DNA from: Neoalteromonas arenosi
GTDB lineage: Bacteria > Pseudomonadota > Gammaproteobacteria > Enterobacterales > Alteromonadaceae
Assembly: GCF_030362855.1 (NCBI RefSeq)
Contig: NZ_JAUCBP010000001.1
Coordinates: 1-64,000 of the forward strand
Direction of reading: 5' to 3'
DNA length: 64,000 nt
Both the position numbers and the translations under genes were made by a program. Under the pieces are notes generated by a model. That model made no database searches. It was not told where the DNA came from and saw only the letters and a program-made list of their open reading frames with translations. Each line of letters begins with the position of its first letter. The stretch's first letter is position 1. Below are positions 57,085 to 64,000 of the stretch, piece by piece.

Positions 57085-57732
57085 TTAGTTGCCCTGGATA
57101 CGAAATTGTTCGTAAAATTTATCCATTGAACTTGATGTGTCGCTCACGCACTGCAGAGTTGAAAGGCTAAGTACTATCAGCACGACTAGAATAACCGCGT
57201 TTTTTACTTTATTTTGACGTTGCGTTAATTCTCGATAAGGAACATCAAAGATAGCTGCCGTAAACTTCTTCACCGCGATACCGCGACTGTGTGCATCTGG
57301 TCCCGCCGCTACTGCAATCGGTTCAGACTTAATCTCAGTTGTGTTGCCCGCCGTATCATAATCAAGCAGCAGCGCTGCTGGAAAGTAGTCGTCAATCTTC
57401 TTTTTTTTGTCTTTCTGCTGCTCGTCGCCTACAACGCTCTGCAGGTCTTCACCTAACACCAATGCAAAGACATTCTTACTGCGCATCTTAAACTCAATGA
57501 GTAATCGATTAAGCGCGACATCGTTTACACTTGACGCCGAACAAATACACAACAGTAAACTGTCAGCTCGAATTAATGACAAGTCAGTAGCGTCTGTCAG
57601 ACGTTGAAAATCAACATCTTCAATGGCCAATTTAGTATTTAATGTTTCTGGGAGGGTCTGTTGATAATATGAACGCTGTATACTATTGACTTCGCTCAAA
57701 TCAAAATCATTGTAAAGTATCCAAACTACCAT
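57085..57732 (-). CDS. Divergent TIR-like protein with C-terminal membrane anchor
   Basis: A 215-residue protein with an N-terminal about 100-residue segment of TIR-like pattern (MVVWILYNDFDLSEVNS, DSLLLCICSASSVNDVALNRLL), but lacking the clear catalytic Glu and SxWxxxE motif of its neighbour. Before the membrane helix (about 178-194) is FDVPYRELTQRQNK, resembling the linker VPxxELxQRxx often found between TIR domains and membrane segments in bacteria. Only about 20 residues follow the helix. AAGGA lies ten bases before the ATG. A non-catalytic partner or sensor for the downstream TIR protein is inferred. Confidence 0.6.
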   Translation of the reverse strand: MVVWILYNDFDLSEVNSIQRSYYQQTLPETLNTKLAIEDVDFQRLTDATDLSLIRADSLLLCICSASSVNDVALNRLLIEFKMRSKNVFALVLGEDLQSVVGDEQQKDKKKKIDDYFPAALLLDYDTAGNTTEIKSEPIAVAAGPDAHSRGIAVKKFTAAIFDVPYRELTQRQNKVKNAVILVVLIVLSLSTLQCVSDTSSSMDKFYEQFRIQGN

Positions 57733-57757
57733 TGCGCCAATGTCCTTATCGGTGGTT

Positions 57758-57803
57758 AAACAGTGCCTGCCTAATGGTGATTAATCATAGACAGCCACTG
57801 TTT
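57758..57803. promoter_or_regulatory. Inverted repeats between aldehyde dehydrogenase and TIR operon
   Basis: AAACAGTG (57758-57765) and CACTGTTT (57796-57803) form an 8-bp inverted repeat with TGATTAATCA (57778-57787), a perfect 10-bp palindrome, in the middle. The 85-bp interval separates the aldehyde dehydrogenase from the TIR pair on the same strand, so it could be a terminator-like stem for the former (T-run short) or an operator for the latter. Confidence 0.4.
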
Positions 57804-57817
57804 TTTCGCAAGTTTTC

Positions 57818-59257
57818 CTACGCGTTAGGATCGCGGATCACCAATAAACGGATTTCTGTCATATCGGCAATGGCATAGCGAATACCTTCGCGCCCCAAAC
57901 CTGACTCTTTAACACCGCCATAAGGCATATTATCGACCCGCCAGCTTGGTACGTCACCAATCACAACACCGCCCACATCGAGCACGTCCCAGGCTTTATG
58001 CGCTTTGTATATATCACGTGTAAAGACCCCAGCTTGTAGACCAAACTGACTGTCATTTACACTTTCTAAAGCGGCATCAAAATCGCTAAAAGAACTGATT
58101 ATAGACACTGGGCCAAAGGCCTCTTCAGCGTTTACCTTAGACTCATGTGGTGCATTTTCGAGGATTGTTGCGTCCAGCATAGCACCATCTCGCTTACCAC
58201 CACAAAGCAATGTCGCACCGCCTGCAACGGCTTCATTAACCCACTCTTCTAAGCGTTTAGCTTCTGATTCAGCAATCATCGGTCCAATAAAGGTATTTTC
58301 ATCGAGTGGATCACCATGAACTAAGTTAGCCACTTTATCGACATAACGCTGTTTAAAATCGGCATAAATACTGTCGTGTACCAAAATCCGTTGCACACTG
58401 ATACAGCTTTGACCGGATTGATAATAGGCACCAAACACAATGCGTTCGATGGCATCGTCTAAATCGGCATCCGCGTCTACGATACAAGCGGCGTTACCCC
58501 CTAACTCGAGAATCACAGGCTTCTTACCGGCTCGTGCTTTTAGGTCCCACCCGACATCAGGCGAGCCTGTGAAACTCAGTAACTTAAAGCGCTCATCGGT
58601 GGTAAACAGATCCGCACCATCACGTGAGCAAGGTAGAATAGAAAATGCACCTTCTGGGAGATCTGTTTCAGCCAGTACCTCACCCATAATAATCGCACCT
58701 AGTGGTGTGCGAGAAGCCGGTTTCAAAACGAAAGTACAACCTGCGGCAATTGCTGGCGCGACTTTGTGTGCTGCCAAATTCAATGGGAAGTTAAATGGAG
58801 AGATGAAAGAGCAAGGACCAATGGGTACATGCTTATACATACCCGTATAACCTTTTGCCCGTTCAGTGACCTCTAAATTAGTAACCTCACCATTTATTCG
58901 CACAGACTCTTCGGCGGCAATCCGGAAGGTATCTATTAGGCGAGTGACTTCGCCGCGCGCATCTTTGATGGGTTTCCCTGCTTCAATACACAGGGCATAA
59001 GCAAGCTCTTCGAAACGCTCAGTAAAGCGAGTGACGCAATGATTGAGCACTTTCTGCCGTTCATAAGGCCGCATTGCCGTCATGGCTGCTTGGCTTTTCT
59101 CTGCTGCATCAATTGCTTGGTCAATTACGCCCGCGTCTGCCATAGCAACCGAGGTCGCCACTTCGCCAGTATATTTATTGGTTACCTTAAGGTCTTGATT
59201 GGCGTATACCGCTTTGCTCGCCAAAAAGTAAGGGTAGGCTTGTTGTAGTGATGACAT
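57818..59257 (-). CDS. Aldehyde dehydrogenase family protein
   Basis: A 479-residue NAD(P) enzyme. The catalytic Cys is in YYQSGQSCISVQRI and the Glu in VILELGGNAAC; FNFPLNLAAHKVAPAIAAG is the cofactor-loop region. Closest relatives by pattern are GapN, lactaldehyde or phospho-/sulfoacetaldehyde dehydrogenases, so the exact aldehyde is open. It begins 9 bp after the acetolactate synthase stop with AAGGA at the right distance, forming a two-gene operon. Confidence 0.9.
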   Translation of the reverse strand: MSSLQQAYPYFLASKAVYANQDLKVTNKYTGEVATSVAMADAGVIDQAIDAAEKSQAAMTAMRPYERQKVLNHCVTRFTERFEELAYALCIEAGKPIKDARGEVTRLIDTFRIAAEESVRINGEVTNLEVTERAKGYTGMYKHVPIGPCSFISPFNFPLNLAAHKVAPAIAAGCTFVLKPASRTPLGAIIMGEVLAETDLPEGAFSILPCSRDGADLFTTDERFKLLSFTGSPDVGWDLKARAGKKPVILELGGNAACIVDADADLDDAIERIVFGAYYQSGQSCISVQRILVHDSIYADFKQRYVDKVANLVHGDPLDENTFIGPMIAESEAKRLEEWVNEAVAGGATLLCGGKRDGAMLDATILENAPHESKVNAEEAFGPVSIISSFSDFDAALESVNDSQFGLQAGVFTRDIYKAHKAWDVLDVGGVVIGDVPSWRVDNMPYGGVKESGLGREGIRYAIADMTEIRLLVIRDPNA

Positions 59258-59266
59258 AAAATATCC

Positions 59267-60907
59267 TTAAAGTTTGCTACTGAGTTCGCGAATCGTCTTG
59301 TTTAACGTTTGGTCGTTGAGGCTATAATCAACCGGCACATCGATTAAATGTACGGCGGGCTCGTTCAGGCATTTTGTGAGCAATGGCCCCAATTCCGCCG
59401 TGCTCTCAATACGCCAACCTTTACCGCCATAAGACTCTATATATTTGACAAAATCCGGGTTGCCATAATCCAAACCAAAGTTTTCAAAATCCATATGAGC
59501 TTGCTTCCATTTGATCATGCCATACGCATCGTCACGCAATATCAACACAACAATGTGTAAGTTCAACCGCACCGCCGTTTCAAGCTCCTGACTGTTCATC
59601 ATAAAGCCGCCATCACCACAAACCGTTATAACGGGTTTTTGTGGATACACCATTTTCGCCGCCATCGCTGATGGCAAGCCGGCCCCCATTGTGGCAAGGG
59701 CATTATCGAGTAGTAAGGTATTTGGAAAATACGCGGGATAATTGCGTGCAAACCAGATTTTATACACCCCATTATCAAGTGTGACGATTCCGTCTTTAGG
59801 CATTGCTTCACGCACAATTTTAACAAAACGTTCAGGCAAAATTGGGAATCGGTCGTCTTGTTCACTGGCCTGCCGATGGGCGACATAGGCGTCATGTACG
59901 TCGCGGTAAAAGTCTAGCTTCCAAGAGCTTTGCGGGCTAATGTTTTCTTTGATTTGCCAAATGCTATTGGCAATATCGCCAATCACTTCGAGTTGTGGGA
60001 AATACACCGGATCAACTGCAGCAGAGTCAAAGTTTACGTGGATCACTTGCTTACCATCCTTATGCATAAAGAAAGGCGGCTTTTCAACAACATCGTGTCC
60101 AACATTAACAATCAGATCCGCGCGACTTATGACTCGGTGGACAAAGTCACCATCCGATAGCGCTGTATTCCCCATAAATAATGGATTTGTTTCATCGATA
60201 ACACCTTTACCCATTTGCGTAGTAATAAATGGGATCCCCGTTTTTGCGACAAACTCGCCTAACATCTTAGACGTCAACTTGCGATTTGCACCTGCGCCGA
60301 TGACCAAAATTGGTGATGTGGCTTGCTCAATCATTTCGACCGCTTTATTTATTGCCTTATATTCGGCAATGGGGCGACGGGCCACTGACGCTTCTAATAA
60401 TGGAGCTGAGGTCATTTCTGCTGCGATATCCTCGGGCAGCTCGATATGCACAGCGCCGGGCCGTTCTTCATGAGCGAGACGAAACGCTTCGCGCACTACC
60501 GACGGAATACGGTCACCACTGACAACTTGCGTTGTGTATTTAGTTATAGGCCGCATCATGTCGACTGCATCAATGACCTGAAAACGGCCCTGTTTACTGG
60601 TTTTAATCGGTTTTTGACCAGTGATCATTAAGATCGGCATCGCGCCAAGCTGCGCATAAGCCGCAGGCGTTACTAAGTTAGTTGCACCAGGGCCCAATGT
60701 GGATAAACACACACCGACCTTGCCGGTTAATCGCCCATAAGTTGCCGCCATAAATCCCGCGCCCTGCTCATGTCGGGTTAAGATTAACTTTATGGAAGAG
60801 CTTCGTAACGACTCCAATAAGTCCAAGTTTTCTTCGCCGGGAATACCAAATACATATTCAACACCTTCGGCTTCCAACGCTTTAACAAACAGATCTGACG
60901 CTTTCAT
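59267..60907 (-). CDS. Acetolactate synthase-like thiamine diphosphate enzyme
   Basis: A 546-residue ThDP enzyme. Motifs: catalytic Glu in FGIPGEENLD, ARHEQ-like TRHEQGAGFMA, the ThDP-binding GDGGFMMNSQELETAVRLN and the C-terminal LRDDAYGMIKWKQ. The ATG at 60907 follows AGGAG by five bases and is preferred over the GTG two codons upstream. The nearby ALS small subunit is absent, as in catabolic AlsS-type enzymes; no acetolactate decarboxylase is near. The partner aldehyde dehydrogenase suggests a pyruvate/aldehyde-linked pathway not identified here. Confidence 0.85.
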   Translation of the reverse strand: MKASDLFVKALEAEGVEYVFGIPGEENLDLLESLRSSSIKLILTRHEQGAGFMAATYGRLTGKVGVCLSTLGPGATNLVTPAAYAQLGAMPILMITGQKPIKTSKQGRFQVIDAVDMMRPITKYTTQVVSGDRIPSVVREAFRLAHEERPGAVHIELPEDIAAEMTSAPLLEASVARRPIAEYKAINKAVEMIEQATSPILVIGAGANRKLTSKMLGEFVAKTGIPFITTQMGKGVIDETNPLFMGNTALSDGDFVHRVISRADLIVNVGHDVVEKPPFFMHKDGKQVIHVNFDSAAVDPVYFPQLEVIGDIANSIWQIKENISPQSSWKLDFYRDVHDAYVAHRQASEQDDRFPILPERFVKIVREAMPKDGIVTLDNGVYKIWFARNYPAYFPNTLLLDNALATMGAGLPSAMAAKMVYPQKPVITVCGDGGFMMNSQELETAVRLNLHIVVLILRDDAYGMIKWKQAHMDFENFGLDYGNPDFVKYIESYGGKGWRIESTAELGPLLTKCLNEPAVHLIDVPVDYSLNDQTLNKTIRELSSKL

Positions 60908-60993
60908 TGACACTCCTAATCACGGTGTTACAAGATTGCAACGCAACTCTCTAGCTCAACGGTAACAACGTATATGGTTATACATATCTATAT

Positions 60994-61016
60994 TTAAATA
61001 ACTTTTGGTTATTTAA
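60994..61016. promoter_or_regulatory. Inverted repeat TTAAATAAC...GTTATTTAA, candidate operator
   Basis: A perfect 9-bp inverted repeat with a 5-nt spacer, in the divergent gap between the acetolactate synthase operon and the solute-binding lipoprotein. AT-rich symmetric sites of this kind are typical for MarR, TetR or GntR type regulators, but no such regulator gene is in the window. Confidence 0.5.
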
Positions 61017-61102
61017 TAAGTTCTGTTTTCCTGTACAAGCCCGTTTGACCGCTATACTTGTGTGTTAAGCTTAGACCAGATTTTTGTAAAGAGATCAGTA
61101 GT

Positions 61103-62020
61103 ATGCGTTTGTGCATGTTATTTCTGTCAATATTGCTCTGTAGTTGTCAGCCCAAAGACCGCCTTGAACCCGTTACTATTGTTATCGGCAGCTGGTACGG
61201 CTTTTATCCTTTCTATTATGCGATAGAGCATGGCATTGATCGGCAGGTCGGCATTCGACTCAAGATAGTTGAACCGAATAACATTGGAAACTTTAGACGC
61301 GGCTACATGCGCCAACAAGTCGATTTTGGTGCAACCTCGATGATTGAATTTACTAATGCGCATCGCATGAGCCAGATCGATATACGTCCTGTGATCTTTA
61401 CCGATTATTCCAACGGTGGCGACGTTATTGTTGCGACCCGCTCGATTCAGTCCTTGGCAGACCTAGAAGGTGCACGCATCGCAGTGCCTTCGCAAGGTAT
61501 CGCAGAATACATACTTTCACTGGTTTTTGATGATCCCGTGCCCAGTAATCATTTTGCCCAGTTCAAGATCCCGGAGGATGAGTGTGCAGATGCGTTTAAA
61601 GAGGATTTAATTGATGCATGTGTGACCTACCCGCCGATGTCGACATTTTTGCTAGAAAATCCAGATTTGCATCAGATTTACACTACCGCTGAGCACCCTC
61701 GTCGAGTGTTTGATGTCGTCTGGGCCAAACCACATGTCAGTGATGATCTTGCCGAGAAAATGCTAAAATTGTGGTTTGTTACTCTAGAGAAGGTTAAGGC
61801 TGACCCTATTAGTTTCTATCAATTTGTTGCCAAGATTGCCGATGTGCCTACTGCTGCTGTTTCAGAATCCATGCAGGGTATTGAGCTACTTGATGAGGGC
61901 AAGCACCGAGAGTTTGTCGAAGATTATGCCGACAAAGTAAAAGATATTGTCACCGCATGCCAAGTGGCTAAGAATCCTAACTGTGCGCAATACGGCGAAA
62001 TGTTTGAGGAACTCAATTAA
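61103..62020 (+). CDS. ABC-type substrate-binding lipoprotein (NMT1/THI5-like)
   Basis: A 305-residue lipoprotein (lipobox LLCSC, Cys15) with a type-2 solute-binding domain: VIGSWYGFYPFYYAIEHG and DFGATSMIEFTNAHR, as in NMT1/THI5 and taurine/nitrate binding proteins. The frame opens at 61058, but the ATG at 61103 has AGAGAT nearby and opens a proper lipoprotein signal. No permease or ATPase is next to it; instead a hybrid kinase follows with a 1-nt stop/start overlap, which implies a sensor role. Confidence 0.85.
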   Translation: MRLCMLFLSILLCSCQPKDRLEPVTIVIGSWYGFYPFYYAIEHGIDRQVGIRLKIVEPNNIGNFRRGYMRQQVDFGATSMIEFTNAHRMSQIDIRPVIFTDYSNGGDVIVATRSIQSLADLEGARIAVPSQGIAEYILSLVFDDPVPSNHFAQFKIPEDECADAFKEDLIDACVTYPPMSTFLLENPDLHQIYTTAEHPRRVFDVVWAKPHVSDDLAEKMLKLWFVTLEKVKADPISFYQFVAKIADVPTAAVSESMQGIELLDEGKHREFVEDYADKVKDIVTACQVAKNPNCAQYGEMFEELN

Positions 62021-63891
62021 TGCGTTTTGGTATAGCGCAAAAGCTGATCATTCCGACGACTTTGGTGTTTATTGTATTGAGCCTACTGGTCACTAATACC
62101 CTTCTGAACCTGTACCGGGAAGAACAGCTCGATACGACCAAACGACACGCGATTGACCTTGCCAGCCAAGCCGCCATGCAATTTGACTTTTCTTTAGGCG
62201 ATGACAGCTTAAAGAAAGTCGTCACGGGTATAGCCCTGAGCGATCATATTCTGCAAGTCGCAGTGGTTGATCCGAGTAACGACAATGTAATAGCTTCGAG
62301 TTTTTATCGTTATGCTGAGCAGTCTGTGGTTGATTTACCGGAGATAATGCAGTCGGTGTATTTTGCCAATCGAAACAGTGTTGTCCCAGTATTCACTGAT
62401 GTGATCGATAAGCAATATGCAATGGCTTATCCAGTAACGGTACTGGCTGCCAATAATACCGATACGCGCCCGCTCATACTGATCATGTACTTCGATACAC
62501 TGGTACTCGACCGCCAGTACGCGGAATACCAATGGCGATTCTCTATCGTTGCGATACTGTTTGTCAGTCTGCTTTTGGCTTTACTATACATTCTTGTGCG
62601 ACAAGTCATTAGACGACCGCTGGCGCGTTTTGAAAATTCTATCCACACCCAAACCGAAACCGGGCATTTAGGTGAAGTTGAGCTTGATACTGGCGACGAA
62701 CTTCAAGATATCGCGGATACCTTTAATCGATTTGTCCGAGCCGAGCAGGCTACCTTTAAAGCTCAACAACAAGCGCTGGTGGCTACCGAACAATTAGCAG
62801 CGAAGAAGACCCAATTTTTAGCCAACATGAGCCACGAGTTGCGCACACCGTTAAATGGTATCACTGGACTTGCGCAACTATGTAAGGACGAAACGGATGA
62901 GGAGAAGCGGCAAAAATACCTGAGCCAGCTACTAAAATCATCAGGTTTATTGATATCACTGGTCAACGACATACTCGATTTTTCCCGAATGAACGATGCT
63001 GAGTTGACTCTTTCACCCACCTGCGGCGCGTTGCGAGAGGTTATATCTGAAATCTACGACCTGACAAAAGTGGTCGCTGACCAGAAAGGGGTACTATTGG
63101 AGTATCAGATCGCCACTACCTGTTCTACTGGCTACCTCCTCGATCAAAAGCGCTTAAAGCAGGTGCTGTTAAATTTATTAAATAACGCCATTAAGTTTAC
63201 TGAACAGGGCAAAGTTACCCTTACCGTTGACTTTCAACAGGGACAATTGGTCTTCCTGGTTCAAGACACTGGCATCGGTATTTCAAAGCGTGACATCCAG
63301 CGCTTATTCGACCCGTTTGAACAAGCTGATAGCAGCATATCGCGCAAATACGGCGGCACGGGCTTAGGCCTCTCAATTTGCCAAAAAATTGTTGAGTCGA
63401 TGCAGGGCAAAATAACCGTATCATCAACACTGGGTCAGGGCAGTAAATTTAAAGTGAGTATTCCAGCTGAGGCTTGTATACCTTTGAATGACCCACCTAG
63501 TGCGCCGCATGTGACTGACGGCGCGAACAAGGGGCTAAAAATTTTGGTCGCCGAAGATAATGATATTAATGCACTGATTATCCAGGATATGTTGGCGTCG
63601 ATGGGCCACAAGGTTGTGGTGGTGGATAATGGTGAAAAAGCCGTAGTCGCATGTCGAGAGAAGCGCTTTGATGTTGTTTTAATGGATATTCAAATGCCAA
63701 TCATGGATGGCCTTAAAGCGACCCAAAATATTCGGGATCTAGGAGATACAACACCTATTGTTGGTTTAAGTGCCAACGTCTTTAAGGAAGATGAAGACGC
63801 TGCGTTGACAGCAGGAATGAATGATTACTTGCATAAACCAGTCGTCAAAGCGACCTTAGAAAAGTGCCTGTCTCAATTTAGTGCTCAGTGA
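62020..63891 (+). CDS. Hybrid sensor histidine kinase
   Basis: A 623-residue kinase: transmembrane helices at about 10-30 and 172-195 enclosing a periplasmic sensor region, HAMP-like linker, HisKA with H272 (NMSHELRTPLN), ATPase boxes NLLNNAIKFTE, DTGIGIS and GGTGLGLSI, and a C-terminal receiver with Asp556 in VVLMDIQMP. No HPt or output domain is attached; the phosphate presumably moves to a separate protein. It overlaps the solute-binding lipoprotein by 1 nt and most likely responds to its ligand. Confidence 0.93.
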   Translation: MRFGIAQKLIIPTTLVFIVLSLLVTNTLLNLYREEQLDTTKRHAIDLASQAAMQFDFSLGDDSLKKVVTGIALSDHILQVAVVDPSNDNVIASSFYRYAEQSVVDLPEIMQSVYFANRNSVVPVFTDVIDKQYAMAYPVTVLAANNTDTRPLILIMYFDTLVLDRQYAEYQWRFSIVAILFVSLLLALLYILVRQVIRRPLARFENSIHTQTETGHLGEVELDTGDELQDIADTFNRFVRAEQATFKAQQQALVATEQLAAKKTQFLANMSHELRTPLNGITGLAQLCKDETDEEKRQKYLSQLLKSSGLLISLVNDILDFSRMNDAELTLSPTCGALREVISEIYDLTKVVADQKGVLLEYQIATTCSTGYLLDQKRLKQVLLNLLNNAIKFTEQGKVTLTVDFQQGQLVFLVQDTGIGISKRDIQRLFDPFEQADSSISRKYGGTGLGLSICQKIVESMQGKITVSSTLGQGSKFKVSIPAEACIPLNDPPSAPHVTDGANKGLKILVAEDNDINALIIQDMLASMGHKVVVVDNGEKAVVACREKRFDVVLMDIQMPIMDGLKATQNIRDLGDTTPIVGLSANVFKEDEDAALTAGMNDYLHKPVVKATLEKCLSQFSAQ

Positions 63892-63943
63892 TTCTGAGTA
63901 CTTTCCTCTTTAAAACTTTACTTTATAAGAACAACTTAACCCC

Positions 63944-64000
63944 ATGCTAATCAATCATTTACGCGAGTTTCAAATAAGTAGACTTGACCATTATTTAGCC
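63944..64000 (+). CDS. Possible start of a further gene, truncated by the window edge
   Basis: ATG at 63944 opens a 19-codon frame (MLINHLREFQISRLDHYLA) to the end of the window. No clear Shine-Dalgarno is present. It follows the kinase by 52 bp on the same strand, so it might encode the kinase's partner, but nothing in these few residues identifies it. Confidence 0.3.
   Translation, partial: MLINHLREFQISRLDHYLA

Overview
The window is a chromosomal segment of a free-living, probably marine gammaproteobacterium. RpoB (1341 aa with the inferred start) and RpoC (metal-binding Asp 460/462/464, zinc Cys 70/72/85/88) keep the same numbering as the E. coli proteins, and FolM, YaeR, DbpA, UbiG and PyrC all resemble enteric or Alteromonadales forms. 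An Alteromonadales-like lineage is my inference; the genus cannot be fixed by eye.

Positions 1-20.7 kb (minus strand) hold the translation and transcription core: tRNA-Trp-secE-nusG, then rplKA, rplJL, rpoBC, rpsL, rpsG, fusA and the start of tuf. The usual secE-nusG-rplK order is broken. A terminator follows nusG, and four unrelated genes (a PspB-like protein, upp, a GST and an MFS transporter) lie before rplK, which has its own strong sigma70-type promoter. Recognisable control elements are the rplK and tRNA-Trp promoters, the rplJ leader, the rplL-rpoB attenuator, and a hairpin plus terminator after rpoC.

Positions 18.9-38 kb hold general metabolism: an ABC exporter, an RraA-like aldolase, MAPEG, dbpA translationally coupled to a double solute-binding protein, pyrC, an OlsF-like two-domain acyltransferase for ornithine lipid, DinB-like and lipocalin genes, an aldo/keto reductase, a lipoprotein alpha-amylase, yaeR, folE and folM (tetrahydromonapterin), and aguAB (agmatine to putrescine). 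A decayed copy of a solute-binding protein sits just upstream of an intact one at 38.3-39.2 kb.

Positions 40-46.5 kb carry the ligase-associated DNA-repair set (pdeM and Lhr-type helicase on minus; beta-CASP exonuclease and ATP-dependent ligase on plus), split by a GNAT gene. Positions 46-56 kb carry a second GST, a thioredoxin-like lipoprotein, a secreted subtilase with a PA insertion, a YfcC-type carrier, a membrane LytTR regulator divergent from an acyltransferase-3 protein, ubiG, DUF2237, VOC and YqaA.

Positions 56-64 kb are the most unusual. There is a two-gene membrane TIR module, with one canonical TIR carrying a transmembrane segment and a probable extracytoplasmic domain, and one divergent TIR-like protein with a C-terminal anchor. 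Next come an acetolactate synthase-aldehyde dehydrogenase operon and a solute-binding lipoprotein fused by a 1-nt overlap to a hybrid histidine kinase. The TIR pair is the best candidate for an undescribed system. No CRISPR array, intact insertion sequence or prophage was seen.
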